Below, one piece after another: positions 51,301-61,965 of a DNA stretch of 64,000 nucleotides (the stretch's first letter is position 1; each line of letters starts with the position of its first letter). Made by a program: the position numbers and the translations under genes. The stretch is taken from the NCBI GenBank assembly GCA_018398805.1, contig JAGFBZ010000363.1:1961986-2025985 (forward strand), written 5' to 3'. Under the pieces are notes generated by a model. The model saw only the letters and a program-made list of their open reading frames with translations. It searched no databases and was not told the DNA's origin. Source of the DNA: Hirundichthys speculiger. Lineage: Eukaryota; Chordata; Actinopteri; Beloniformes; Exocoetidae.

Positions 51301-54136
51301 AAGTGAAATCTGAATGATGCTCTGAATAAGAAGGCGACTTCTCATTCTTAAAATAGCAGTGCATGAATGCTGATCTGCTGTCTTCATCAAAGATTAATTC
51401 ACATACTGACTGCAGATATGTTTTATTTGCAGGGGAATTAATCTTTCCAAGCTTACCTGACAATAATAAATATATGCAATTTGTCTGACAAGGTGTATTA
51501 TTACAAGCCTTTTTCCGAAACATGACATCCTGGCATCATGCAGACGTCCCACTACCTTATCAACGCCTCTGTATGCAAATACATAAAAACATTAATTTTC
51601 ACATTGTCACTCATTCCAGGCTCACAACTCCACTGAAGCATGTCGCCAGGCAGTGTGACTAAGTAAAGACACTCGCGGAAGAAAATGTGCACCTTTAATT
51701 TTAATCAATCTTCAGCATTATGCTAATCACAGTTTTTTTTTTGCTTTATGCTGGGCCAATTTTCAGGTGAAATTAATGTCAACATCTTGTCAAACAGATC
51801 TGCTAAGCTGACGTGGCCTCGGCTTATGATTATGTCTGAAGTGCAGTGAAGAGAATGAGCTCAACGTGTTGCCGGTGGTATAAAAGGAAAACAACCCACC
51901 TCAGATTCTGCAGGCCGAGAAACATGTGGGGGCTGAGTCTCTCCAGGTTGTTCCCGTTCAGGTAGAGGCTCCTCAGGCTGATCAGGCTGGAAAAGGCCCC
52001 CTCCTGGAGGTATGAGATGCGATTGTTCCCCAGATGAAGCAGGTCCAGGCTGGAGAAATTCCAGAAGTCTGTGCGGTAGATCCTCTGGATTAAATTCCCG
52101 CTCAGATAGAGCTTGCGGCCGTTCAGAGGCCGAGGTGTGAGCTGGGACACGTTGACGAAGCCGTTCTCTTTGCAGTTGACAGTGAGGCCCAGGTCCGTGA
52201 TGTGCAGGTTGCAAGTGCAGCCCAGGAGGGCAGATGATGGGGATGGGGGGTCGTGTTTGGTACCCGGCCACAGGGGGGTTCTGGTTGGGCATCAGACTGC
52301 GGGATGTGGGGGGCGTTCTAGAGGGTCGCGGCCTTTTAGTCGGCCTCGGGTGCCTCTCCCTGTCTTTCCGCTCAGATGAGGAAGAGGATGATGAAGTGGA
52401 GGATGTGTGAGTGTTCTGACGGGAGCCGTGCACCATAGAGGAGGGTTTGGTCGGCCTGACTCGCCCGTGGTGCGAGTTGGATTTAGAGTTAGGCGGCAAG
52501 TGTTGTGGCTGTGATCCGGCAGGCGGACCGCCCCGTTCGCCCTTGCAGCTCTTTATCTGGCAGGTCAGCACACAGCTCTTTGCGGGGGATTTCCCTCAGG
52601 TCCTTGCCGTGAAGGTGGAAGGGGTATTCACAGGTAACATCCCCTACTACAGCCGTGTAGGGAATCTGACCCAGCCACTGCTGCAGCTGCACTGCCTCGC
52701 AGCCACAGTTCCAGGGATTTTCCTCCAGCTGTAGCTCCATCAGGGAGCGGCCAACATACTCCAGGGTACCAGCATATGCCAGGCTCTTCAGACGGTTTCC
52801 CCGCAGGTCCAAATGAGTCAGAGACACAGATCTGGTGGAGGAGGAAGAGGAGGAAGAAGGAGGATCGTTAGCTATCTTAGATTAAAAAAAAGGACAGTTT
52901 CATTGCAAGAGAAAATAAAGGTTTACAAATTCCACCGTGTAGAGATCCGCTTTTTATTTGATCATCAATCCTACTTTTATAACATGCCACTCTGCCACAG
53001 AAACATTAAGTGAAAAAAAAAAAAAACAAAGTGACTGACTGTGTGTGACACTGATATTTCTACAGATCAGTCCTGGCATAATTAAAAAGCTCTGCAGTAA
53101 AATAACCGGCATCCAACCTGAAAAGATGAGCAGGCAAGACAGGGATCAGGTTGTCATTCAGGATGAGAACGCGGAGCTTGTACAGAAACCTCAGAGCGCC
53201 ACTGTCAATTCGTTTGATCACATTGTAGTCAGCCTGCGGAAAGAAGGAGCAGACGCGATATGATGGGGGTGTCACTGCTGAAATTGGAAAACAGTCTGAA
53301 CAGAAAGGTTAGGTGCTCTCAACTTGGAAAAAAAAAAAAAAAAAGCAGGGGGGTGTTGAGAAAATTCTTTTACCCCACTTCACCCTGGCCACCCGCTAGC
53401 CATTGATTGTTACTGGCACGGCTATCCATTCTATACTTGGGTAAATTTGTCAATAATTCAGTCAATCGTGGATAATCAACATAGATTATCTCCTTGAGCC
53501 TACCTGGAGGTATTCCAGAGCCTCTAAACCAGCGAATGTGTCATTTCTGAAGACCTCCAGCTTGTTTTCGTGGAGGTACAGGCGCCTTAGCTTCGCCAGC
53601 CCGTGAAAGGCTCCCACTCGGATGTCCTGGAGTGCGTTGTTGCCGAGGTTCAACGACACCGCGTTGCCAAGGTGCTGAAACCCGTTGCTATAGAGGCGCC
53701 TTAAAGAGTTTCTTTGGAGGTTGAGTTTAAAAGGGCGGACCCATGACTGTGACACCTGAATGATTAATTAAAGGTCTTATTAGATAGCTTATTAATTACA
53801 TGAAGCGGACAGTTAAACATCGCCATAAACCACATTAAAGACAGGATATTAGACTCGGAGATGCGGCTTTTTTTAATAAGAAATGATGACAGCGACCCGA
53901 TAAGCGAAGAAGAATGGTACCTGGCTGGCATTGGTGAAGCTCCGCCCATCACAGTGAACATGCAGCACGCCTTCTTTGACTTCGCACGTGCACGGCTCGA
54001 AGCACGGCTCGTCCACTTCCTCCTCGGAGTTGTCCACCAGAGGGGTGTGCGTGGAGGTGGGGGTAGGGGTGGGGGTGTGTGACGCCCGGGACAGAGACAC
54101 ACACCCCAGGGCCACTGCCAGAGTGACCCACTGCAT
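41245..54136 (-). CDS. slitrk3: slitrk3-like transmembrane LRR synaptic adhesion protein (six coding exons)
   Basis: This is a postsynaptic-type single-pass adhesion protein; the family binds presynaptic receptor phosphatases and promotes synapse formation (family knowledge). I join exons 54136-53921, 53755-53504, 53233-53118, 52831-51900, 50722-50503 and 42350-41245. After correcting three one-base length errors this gives 946 codons, close to mammalian SLITRK3 (about 977). Domain order: signal peptide 1-19; acidic [16 protein letters not shown] with LRRNT cysteines 45, 49, 51 and 62; first LRR block; LRRCT (ENPWNCGC, cysteines 237, 239, 262, 282); Ser/Pro linker with TRPPIPIIC; second LRRNT ([17 protein letters not shown]); second LRR block; second LRRCT (cysteines 588, 590, 613, 633); membrane helix about 675-703 followed by RRR; tail with nine His, [19 protein letters not shown], and C-terminus [13 protein letters not shown]. 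Stretches such as [30 protein letters not shown] and [20 protein letters not shown] identify SLITRK3 rather than other paralogues. I cannot tell whether it is an a or b fish duplicate. Confidence 0.93.
41862..41888 (-). repeat. CAC/CAT trinucleotide run encoding nine histidines
   Basis: Within the slitrk3 tail, seven CAC codons followed by CAT and CAC encode nine consecutive histidines (residues about 733-741). Mammalian SLITRK3 has a glycine run near the same place, so this is a low-complexity spot of the cytoplasmic domain prone to repeat-length change. Confidence 0.85.
45497..45665. repeat. CCATCCATTATCTATGC-type dispersed repeat
   Basis: CATCCATCCATTATCTATGCC, GATCCGCTGGAGCCTCTCCCAGCTG, GTTGCCAGTCCATCACAGGG and CAACCAGCACTCGC follow the order of a very common fish interspersed repeat. 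It lies in slitrk3 intron 5. Confidence 0.6.
45960..46745. repeat. Fold-back repeat with long inverted arms
   Basis: The left arm (about 45960-46250) contains GCCTCTGACAAGTATTAAAAATGCCATTCCACTGAAG, GAATAGGGTCCCTGCAGGC and TTTTAGCTTTGTATGTGTAC. The right arm (about 46385-46745) has the same units in reverse complement (GGTCTGCAGGGACCCTATTCAC, GGAACGACATTTTTAAGTCTTGACAGAGGC), and its outer end CTGGAATGTTCCTTTAA mirrors TTAAGGAGTATTCCAG. Noncoding; one relative at 19715-20205. Confidence 0.7.
50503..50722 (-). CDS. slitrk3: slitrk3 coding exon 5
   Basis: 220 nt. Begins with G completing AG|G (Arg), then [17 protein letters not shown], and continues with LRRs [15 protein letters not shown] and [14 protein letters not shown] to EHLRGLVQ. 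Acceptor CTTCAG and donor GCAG|GTTGG are canonical. It ends in phase 0 just before the second LRRCT. It is followed by the longest intron, about 8.15 kb. Confidence 0.9.
50723..51899 (-). other. slitrk3: slitrk3 intron 4 (1177 bp)
   Basis: Bounded by GTGGGT at 51899 and TTCAG before 50722, phase 2. AT-rich, with no recognisable repeat or open reading frame of interest. Confidence 0.8.
51900..52831 (-). CDS. slitrk3: slitrk3 coding exon 4 (contains two +1 frame breaks)
   Basis: The largest internal exon: last LRR and LRRCT of module 1, Ser/Pro linker, LRRNT and first LRRs of module 2. It starts with A completing AG|A (Arg), then [17 protein letters not shown], and ends at NLR with AG|GTGGGT. 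Reading moves through three frames. One extra base lies near the CCC at 52540-52542 (after [13 protein letters not shown], resuming GERGGPPAG). Another lies at CCC 52221-52223 (after PIPIICPPG, resuming [16 protein letters not shown]). Removing one base from each run restores continuous SLITRK3-like protein. The linker carries Ser-rich [13 protein letters not shown] and a Pro/Arg-rich stretch. Confidence 0.85.
53118..53233 (-). CDS. slitrk3: slitrk3 coding exon 3
   Basis: 116 nt encoding [20 protein letters not shown], then [18 protein letters not shown] plus two bases of an Arg codon (phase 2). Acceptor CCGCAG and donor TTTCAG|GTTGG are canonical. The matching SLITRK3 region is uninterrupted in mammals, so the exon falls exactly in the LRR series. 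Flanking introns are 270 and 286 bp. Confidence 0.88.
53504..53755 (-). CDS. slitrk3: slitrk3 coding exon 2
   Basis: Contains 84 codons in phase 0 at both ends. Begins [18 protein letters not shown] after acceptor TTCAG and ends LEALEYLQ before donor CAG|GTAGGC. It encodes the first LRRs of module 1 ([31 protein letters not shown]). Intron 1 above it is only 165 bp. Confidence 0.9.
53921..54136 (-). CDS. slitrk3: slitrk3 coding exon 1
   Basis: Contains 72 codons, starting [19 protein letters not shown], a typical signal peptide with a hydrophobic core, followed by a TP-rich stretch ([13 protein letters not shown]) and the acidic [15 protein letters not shown] start of the first LRRNT domain. 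It ends FTNASQ in phase 0. The donor reads CAG|GTACC. The ATG is chosen because the hydrophobic leader begins there. The fish leader is shorter than the human one. Confidence 0.88.
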
Positions 54137-56563
54137 CCTACTGCTTCTCCCTTTCAGCTCGACAGCCTGGGGCTGCAGCCCAGCATCAGCCCTTCATCGC
54201 ACTATAAGGCGAGGCGAAGCGCAAAGATTCATACCAGCATCAACACACACACACACACACGCCAATAGACGCACATAAATGGTGAAGAGAGGGCAAACAC
54301 ACGGGAAGGGAGCATCAAAAGCCACTTCAGGATGAATCAGATTGATGATACATCACAAGCATATTCAAGTAGTCGGAAAATAAATGTTAAATCACAGACA
54401 ATGTAGAGCCACGAGGAAAGAATTTCATTATACTGGAATAATGATGTATAAGCCAACTGGAGGCCATGGTGCACCATGATGTGAGTCAAACCGAACCAAA
54501 CATGTGAGATGTAAAGAATTCAGCACTGGAAAACGTGGCTTTGGATGAAGCGAGTTTAAAAAAAAAACCAGTATAAATTAATTTCAAAAACAACAAGCTT
54601 AACGATTTTTCAGCTGCTGCAACATTGGTTCTACATACAAAGTCAAATACTGACATTGTAAATGCAAAACAAAGACACACGTGGGCCCCTCGTGAATTGC
54701 ATTTTATCATGTTAAGAATGGCTTTCTGGAGAAGAAGCGGGGGGGGGGGGGGGGGGGGCATGTGATGAATATATTCATCTGTACTCTAAAATGATGAAGC
54801 TGAAATATCACGCATGTGTTGTTTTAATTTATGCAATATGAATATGGGTAAATGCAAATAAGATTCATAATGCTTCTGTCTAATGAACTGCTTCATTTAC
54901 TAAGATGAATAGTAATCAGAGAAGAGAGAAATGAAGCACAGCCCCCCTCCACATTATCAATCAGCAAAAACACGTCAGGTTATCAGCAGCCATCAGGACC
55001 TGTCAGAGTCATTATTGCGATAATGACATTGGAGTGGAAACATCTCTGCAAATCAAAACTCTTCAAAAAATTTCAAAAGGCCTGATGTGCAGGCAGTTGC
55101 GGTGACTGGCAGGAGCACAAACTGTTGGTGATGGAGATGGTGGTGTGGCGATGACGAGAACGACACTGATAAAAAGAGAGAATGGGAATGGAACTGCGAA
55201 AATCCTGGCAAATAAAAAAGAAAAAAAGAAAATGAGGAAAAAAAACAGCTGGGAATTTGAGTCTTGCACAGGGATCCTTCCTCTCAAGTCTTAATGAGAT
55301 CTGGATTGGAGAAAGCATCTCGGTCTGCTCATACTGTGTTGAACACCGCCATGCGAAATGCAATAATGATCATGATGGTCTGGTAGCTGTAATCATCCTG
55401 CAATAATCTAGGATCGGCAGGTTAGACAACGAGGCTGCGGTGGAAAAACATCGCCGAGAGGAAGAGCAATCACAGAGGTGATTATGATGGGGAAAGATGA
55501 AGGTGGAGAGGAGAGGAGGAGGAGGACGAGGGAAGGTGGGGAAAAAAGGTGAAGGAATGCTGTAGCACGGAGACAGATAAGGAGAGAGTAATGAGCAGAG
55601 AGTAGGTGCACAGGAGGAGGAAATGGGTGAGGTGGGAGAGAAGAGTGGGATTGCATAAGCAGTAAGAAGTCAGTCAAGGCTGCCACTCTGTATGAGCGCT
55701 CACAGTGAAACAGCTGAAATCTGATATTGATTATATCAAAGCCCTCCCTTCGCTCTGCACACACTGTACGCCCTCCTCACACAGAAGCAGCGCCGGAGCC
55801 AAGTTTTAACGTGCGTGACTCCGTGTGTGTGTGTGTGTGTGTGCTGAAAACGGTGCAAGAGAGGTCAAACCACATCCAAAAAGTGTGCTTTTATAGCCTG
55901 CCAAGCACAAAAACAGGTAGCAGGAAAACGTGTAGATGAGTGTGAGCTTTCATAACAAACCGGTGTATCGCTGCGGTATGTGTTGGACGATCTCAGGGAA
56001 AACACCAAAGAGAAGTGAGAGATGCTGTTTCTCCAGTTTGCATGAAAGTCTTCAGAACACCTACACAATTGCTGTGACAATCTCGGCAAACGGGCTCGGT
56101 GGTTGTCGAGCAAATAGGAGCACAACATGAGACAGTGTCCCAGTGGGTCTTCCTTTTCATCCGAGAAATGCATTGTTTATCACCCCCCCCCCACCCCCTC
56201 CCCATTTAAAAGGAGATCAATACTGGGTCCAGATAGACCACTGGGATCCCTCCGGTTAGATTCTGCTTTGGTGTTTGGCTATCTCTCCCTAATGAGAAGA
56301 AACACAGTCAAGCCTGTTTCTCCAATCAGCCGAGTGAACTAGTCAGCAGTCAGCATAGCTCTGCATCATTATGGTAACAAGAAATGAAAGGCCTTGTGTT
56401 GACTAGAGACAGCACAGCAGAAAACTCTGTCTGTCTGTGTGTGTGTGTGTGTGTGTGTCTGTATGAGCATCTGTCACTGTCCGACTGTTTTCATGCCCAT
56501 CCGAACACAGGCCTGACGCAGGTGTGGCTTCCCTCCTTGTCTTTCTTAAGTCTCTCTGACTCT

Positions 56564-56594
<31 letters not shown>

Positions 56595-57109
56595 ATCCCC
56601 TCCTCTCTTCTCCAGACCTGCACACTGACGCAAGCGAACCAGAGATGACGGCCACTGCTTATTCTTCTCCATATTATTCATGTCACATAATTCCTCTGTC
56701 TACCTCTGTGTCCTCTCTGTCGGTCAGGAAAGACACTTTCCAAAGCTTCACGCAGGCTTTTACATGGGCCCCCCCCCCCCTGCTCCCAGTACACTATCAG
56801 GCAAACAGCATCACTGATCAAACGTATACAGGACTATGAGCCCGGATAGCTCACAGCCCCTCCAAAGAAAAATCAATTAAACACCAACATTACAGCACAT
56901 ATTGTAATAGTTTGCCGAATTAAAGCATGACTAATTAAACAGCCAAGTCATTAAAAAGAACCTATTAGGACATTTACCAGGCTATGTATGAAAAAATCCT
57001 TGGCAGAGTAACGCAATCCAATTGCATTCCTCATTGTCTGTCTCTCCCCACCAGCCTCTCTGATCCACACAGCGACGATTAGCAGAGCAGGGATGCGGGT
57101 AATACTCAC
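54137..57109 (-). other. slitrk3 5' leader and probable first intron; simple repeats
   Basis: No coding similarity. Holds a (CA)n run near 54245-54260, a 20-nt G tract at 54739-54758, (GT)n near 55822-55842 and 56437-56458, and a T tract near 56568-56594. It may be the intron between the candidate noncoding exon at 57110 and the ATG. Confidence 0.4.
54739..54758. repeat. 20-nt guanine tract upstream of slitrk3
   Basis: An uninterrupted G run about 600 bp upstream of the slitrk3 ATG (C run on the gene's strand). Confidence 0.9.
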
Positions 57110-57500
57110 TCAGTCCGCCGCCAAAGAATTAAAGAACGACCGAGAACACACTTTAGAGGCTGACTGTCGACATGTCGTTCACGTCCAGCCGCACTCTTCT
57201 CAATCTCTCCTCTCCTGTAGCGGCTGAGGCGGATGAGGAGGGAGGGAGGGAGGGGGAACCAGAGCAGGGGGGGGGGGGGGGGGGGGGGGACGTGATAAGA
57301 CTGCAATGAGGTGGAGGATGAAAAAAATGAGAGAGAGAGAGAGAGAGGAGAAGAGAGAGAGAGAAAACGATTGGCTTTAGGATGCAGGTCCGCTTCTCCA
57401 CGGTGCAGCCCGTGGGAGCTGCGGCACAGGACCGCCGCTGATCGGGCGCGCGGAGTTGGACCCGTGTCTTGAAGATGGAGACCCCCCTCACCCCCCCACC
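57110..57500 (-). promoter_or_regulatory. Candidate slitrk3 promoter and 5' noncoding exon
   Basis: The block around 57.39-57.73 kb is CpG-dense (for example GGGCGCGCGG, GCGCAGCGCGCGC, GACGACGCGTCGGCG), unlike the surrounding DNA. On the minus strand a strong donor CTGA|GTGAGTATT sits at 57110. SLITRK genes commonly have upstream noncoding exons joined to the coding exon; possible acceptors lie just 5' of the ATG (for example GGGCTGCAG near 54170). The 5' end of the exon and the splice are inferred only. Confidence 0.4.
57267..57289. repeat. 23-nt guanine tract next to candidate promoter
   Basis: An uninterrupted G run beside GGGAGGGAGGGAGGGGG DNA, then (GA)n at 57330-57364. It lies within the candidate slitrk3 5' exon region. 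Confidence 0.9.
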
Positions 57501-57739
57501 ACCTCCATCCCAAGCACAACTGAGCAATTTAAAAAGGAGAAGAAGGGGGGGGGGGCGCACGAGGGGGCTGGAATTAATCACGCATCTGAAGCGCAGCGCG
57601 CGCAGGGTGGGTTCCACCTCACCGGTGGGAGCTGGTCCGGTTCCCCCCCCCGTCATAAATGGATTACAGACGACGCGTCGGCGTCACAGACAATGGGCCC
57701 CCATAAACTTTCTCCTCACGATGCCCGCGTGCGCAGCCT

Positions 57740-59086
57740 GGCAAAATACCCATAACGTTTCTCTATACCCACAATAAATTAGAGTCTAATTAGTTTATTC
57801 AGTTCTTCTCTTGCCCTTAAGCGCTATACGGACTTCGTAAAAACGGTGAGCGTTACCATGGCGACTCGTGCCAGATGGCTCTGCCCGCGCACGTGCTCTT
57901 GAACGAGGCACACATCGAGAAAACGGCCACTTTTTTGTTTGTTTGTTTGTTTGTTTGTTTGTTTGTTTTGAGTAAAGCCGAAGTCTACCATGCTCTGTCT
58001 ATCCCGTATTATTTATTTTTATTTTTTTGATAAAATAGTGTATGGTGTTAAGAAATTAATCATTTATTTAAAAAAGGTTACCTTAGAATTCTGAGATTCT
58101 GAACTTATTTAAGATCAAATGGATTGTAAAATATTTAAGGAATCAAGATGCAGCTCAGCTTTTGTACTCAGAGGACGGAATTTCCGAGTTCCAAGTTGGA
58201 AGTTTCCCCAGCCCTGTAGTCGGAATTCCCAGTCTGAGGTTATGATCTCAACAATGGTGCGAGTTTACATGAAAATGTCAGAGACACAGGACGCTTCTGT
58301 GAGCTGCTTTATTTCGGGCAGCTGTCTTGCCAGGATGTCACCAGTTCCAGCAGGGTGCACGGCCCAGGCATGTCAGCTGTTGGCTGACTGACTGATGATA
58401 AGGCAGAGGTCACTCTGGTAGATGGAGTCATTGTTAGTGCTGTGAATGACACAGAAGACTTTGAAAGTCTATTTGAGCAGCCAGACTGTTCAGATTGAGG
58501 CACATCTGTGAAAATCAGATTGGGAACACATCGAAAACAACCTCCTTATGCAGTCTGAATAAGATTTGGGGAAAAAAAATCCCTCTCATGTGTCATTTTG
58601 GCTGTTCATTCTGTCAAAAAAAATGCACCAAGGTACAATACGGACATGCTGAAAATCAGATTTGGACTAAAAACGTCAGCTACCCTGACTTCACAATCCA
58701 GCATGGCTAAAAATTTGCATCAACAAAGTAAACACTCATGCCAATTTTATTGCTTATAACAATTCTGTCTTGTTTTATTCACATGAAGTGAGACATACAG
58801 TACTTTTCTCTTTTTACCAGTAGAGATGTTACTATTACATACATACTACATATAGCTGTTATGAATTGTTACAGTTAACAATAGCAAGCTGCAGCAATTC
58901 CCGTTCCAATTTCCGGAAATATTAATTTCCAACTTTGCAACTGGAACTCAGTCAACTTGTATCGCAACATCACTCCGAGGTCTGACTTCTCATTTTAGAA
59001 GTAAATGGAACGCAACTACTCTCTCTGTTCTGAGCTACTGATAAAACTTTCCCAATTTCCTCAGCAAGCTTTACTAGCATGGATAT
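57740..59086. other. Upstream intergenic DNA
   Basis: A (TTTG)n tract at 57935-57970. GGAATTTCCGAGTTCCAAG near 58180 and GGAAATATTAATTTCCAACTTTGC near 58917 hint at a diverged inverted-repeat element. No gene recognised. Confidence 0.35.
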
Positions 59087-59566
59087 TGTCATGATTTGTG
59101 TTTGAAGGGAGGACCCAAAAATGCAGGAGTTCAAAAAGGTGATTTATTTACAAAACAAAAATCCAAGCTTAACTGAAACCCCAGAAGGGTGATCCAAAAA
59201 GGTGATGATACATCAGGAAGGCAATAGAGGAACAGGGAACATCAGGAAGGGTACGCGGGACGATAACCAGGACAATGAGCAGGAACGATATCAGGAAGAC
59301 AACCAGAACAAAAAGCAGACCAGCAAACAGAAAGGGGAAAGACAAGACTTAAATACACAGAGGGACAAACGAGAAGCAGGTGCAGACAATCAGGTTATTA
59401 GACATGGAGGAAGTAAAGGAGAACACGACGAAGATAAGACAGACCTTCAAAGTAAAACAGGAAACAAGGTAGACTACAGTCAGGGGAGACGAGAACACCA
59501 ACTAAAACCCAGAAAAAGAGAAAAACCCACAAGAGAGGAACATCGTGCCCAACCCACACCATGACA
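59087..59566. mobile_element. 480-bp solo-LTR-like element with 5-bp target duplication
   Basis: Begins TGTCATGATTTGTG at 59087 and ends CACACCATGACA at 59566. It is flanked on both sides by GATAT (59082-59086 and 59567-59571). TG...CA ends, 7-bp terminal inverted repeats (TGTCATG/CATGACA) and a 5-bp duplication are the signature of an LTR left after recombination. I see no internal retroelement genes. A short nonautonomous DNA transposon is an alternative. Confidence 0.6.
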
Positions 59567-59881
59567 GATATTATGTTATCTATACAACTGCTTATATGTA
59601 AAAGACTTGTTTGCTGACAAAAGTCACCTTTTAATTTAGGAATCTTACTTAAATACCCCATCATTATCGAGTCATAGATAATTCAAACTCAATTGCATGA
59701 TTTAAAGATTGTAGGAATACATATGAAAACTAAATATACTACTAACTTTTCAGAGGAGAAAAAAAAAATCAAAGCAATGTTGTACCCAAAGTGAATCCTA
59801 ATTTTCTTTTTTAAAATCAAGATTTAATAATATCAACGAGCATATGGCATGGATGAAACACTTTCACACACACGCTATGTA

Positions 59882-59950
<69 letters not shown>

Positions 59951-61927
59951 GTGTGTGTGTATATATACATATATATATATATATATGTACACACATGTGT
60001 GTGTGAGTATGTATTTATATACATAGTGTGATATATATAATATGACTTATAAAAATGTTTTTTTTTAAAAATCTAAGGGAATTGAACAGTGAAGATTTTA
60101 GTTGGGCTGTGAAGCAGCTTCATCAGTACACCTGTATTCACGAAGGGAAGTGCTGGGTACAACAGATGCCGCACATGCCCCCTCAACCACCTTGCCAACA
60201 CTGAATTTAACTTCCAGCTATTCACAATCTGTTTGCTGCTTATCAGCCCATCAACATCCAGGCCCTTGTGAAGCTTACCCCCCCCCCACACACACACACA
60301 CGCACACACACACCATCCTGCACACCCCCTTCCCAATCCAACACACATTGTGATGCCTCTGAATGTATGAAAACATGCATTCAAATACCAGTCAGTCGGC
60401 TTCATGCCTATAGGAAAAGATTTAATAACAACGTGTCTCCCACATTACTCAGCTGAAACTTCAATTTTCAGTTCAATTTCACATTGATTTCTGTGTGCAT
60501 TATAAGGTGAATCACCTTGAGGAAATGGAGAGGTGCATCTCCCTGCCGCTCTACCCCCCCCACACACACACGCCCCACCCCACAATCTCTCCCTACAACA
60601 GTGGAGGGGAAAGCTGTCCGTGGAGATTCCTATCAGAAACAGCAACAGAGACTGTTCCAGTAATATGAGGGAGATGCAGATGATGGTTATAGATCGCGGA
60701 GCTCTCAGGTGCATTAGTGTGTATTACAGCTTCCCCACAAGGCTACTTAATGCTCGATTGCAATGGAAACTGCCTAGTGGACCTGGGGCACACATGCATG
60801 GCCGCATGAACACATGCATTTTTCAAGATTGCTTACAGACACATACACTCAATTGAGTTGTTTAAACATGCAGGAATGCTGATTTATATAAATATGCTCC
60901 GAAAGTGCTGATACACAACTTTTTTTTATTTATTTATTTCCAACTAGTGACAACCAGATCTGAGCTATAATAAGATCACAAATCTGAGATTTTATAGAGT
61001 ATACTGCAATCCATGAAGGTGAATCTGGGGGAAAAACACTCACTTTGCTTTCTCAACTGATGTTGTTGAACCATGGAGACTCCCTAAATTAAGAAAACAA
61101 ACGGAGAGGAACAGAGAGAAGATGGTTATCAGGCACTATCAGATACCTGAGTGTCTTTTCTCCAGGGGCATGAGCCGCTCTGAGCTCATAAAGTACTTTT
61201 TTTGGAGCGTTGAAGGGCCTCTAAAGTAGGGGATCTATTTATACTGGCCTAGTGGTGTCTGTGGAGCTGTCCAGTGCTGAAATGAATCGGGATTCATGCT
61301 GTTTCATTTCAGCCGCTTCTCCTTTCTTCCTCCTCCGCTTTCTCATTCTCCAAAGCCTTTTCTTTTCCCCAACCTGAATTATTTCTGTCAGATCATACTT
61401 CGATTCGTTGTATTTTTAAATCTTTTTCTTCTCTCCTTTTCCCCCTTCCCCCTCTTTACTTTCTTACTTTTTATTTTCCAGTGGACTCTTGTTAACTCAC
61501 GCTGGTTACCATGCCACTCTTTCTTTGATTTAACATGCTTTCTTTCCCTCTACGTGCTCACTCCATTTTCTCTCCCACTGAGGAGATATTGCACAAAGTG
61601 GTCATCCCAGTTTTGTGGCTCTCTCCAATTATTCTTTTCTTCACAAGATGCCCACTGGGATCCTCTTGCATGCGTGAATGCACATACACTAAAATTCAAG
61701 GAGAGGACACATTGACAAGGAGTAGGAACGCGGATTATTCCTCTTCCCTGCCAATCCATGGATCACAAAATCTCCCCACCGGAGGACCCAGTTCAGTTCC
61801 TTGTCATAAATCGATTTGAGAAGATTCATCAGAGTCATAGACAGTGGGCACTATAAAGTTTCTACTCACATTGTTCTCATACTTTTGCAGGTCCCTGAAC
61901 ATGTGCTCTGATTTCTTAAGGGACTGT

Positions 61928-61928
<1 letters not shown>
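59567..61928. other. Intergenic DNA with microsatellites
   Basis: Apart from the ATCT array (separate entry), (AT)n at about 59961-59987, CA runs at 60288-60312 and a short C tract at 60280. Pyrimidine-rich plus strand at 61308-61480. No gene. Confidence 0.4.
59880..59950. repeat. (ATCT)n tetranucleotide microsatellite
   Basis: About 17 uninterrupted ATCT units, followed by (GT)n and (AT)n tracts. Confidence 0.95.

Positions 61929-61965
<37 letters not shown>
61929..61965. repeat. 37-nt cytosine tract
   Basis: An uninterrupted C run on the plus strand (G run on the other). Confidence 0.95.

Noticed and set aside
51861..52571. 236-codon open frame read as an independent Ser/Pro-rich protein
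   Set aside because: Its middle is the slitrk3 exon 4 linker, and its ends are shifted readings of LRR-coding DNA.
56384..56839. 151-codon plus-strand open frame
   Set aside because: Built on (GT)n and poly-T tracts; no protein similarity.
57106..57656. Two overlapping Pro/Ser-rich open frames of 137 and 167 codons
   Set aside because: They arise from the G tract and (GA)n low-complexity DNA in the promoter region.
59844..60031. Repetitive SIYLSIYL-type open frames
   Set aside because: Translation of the ATCT microsatellite.
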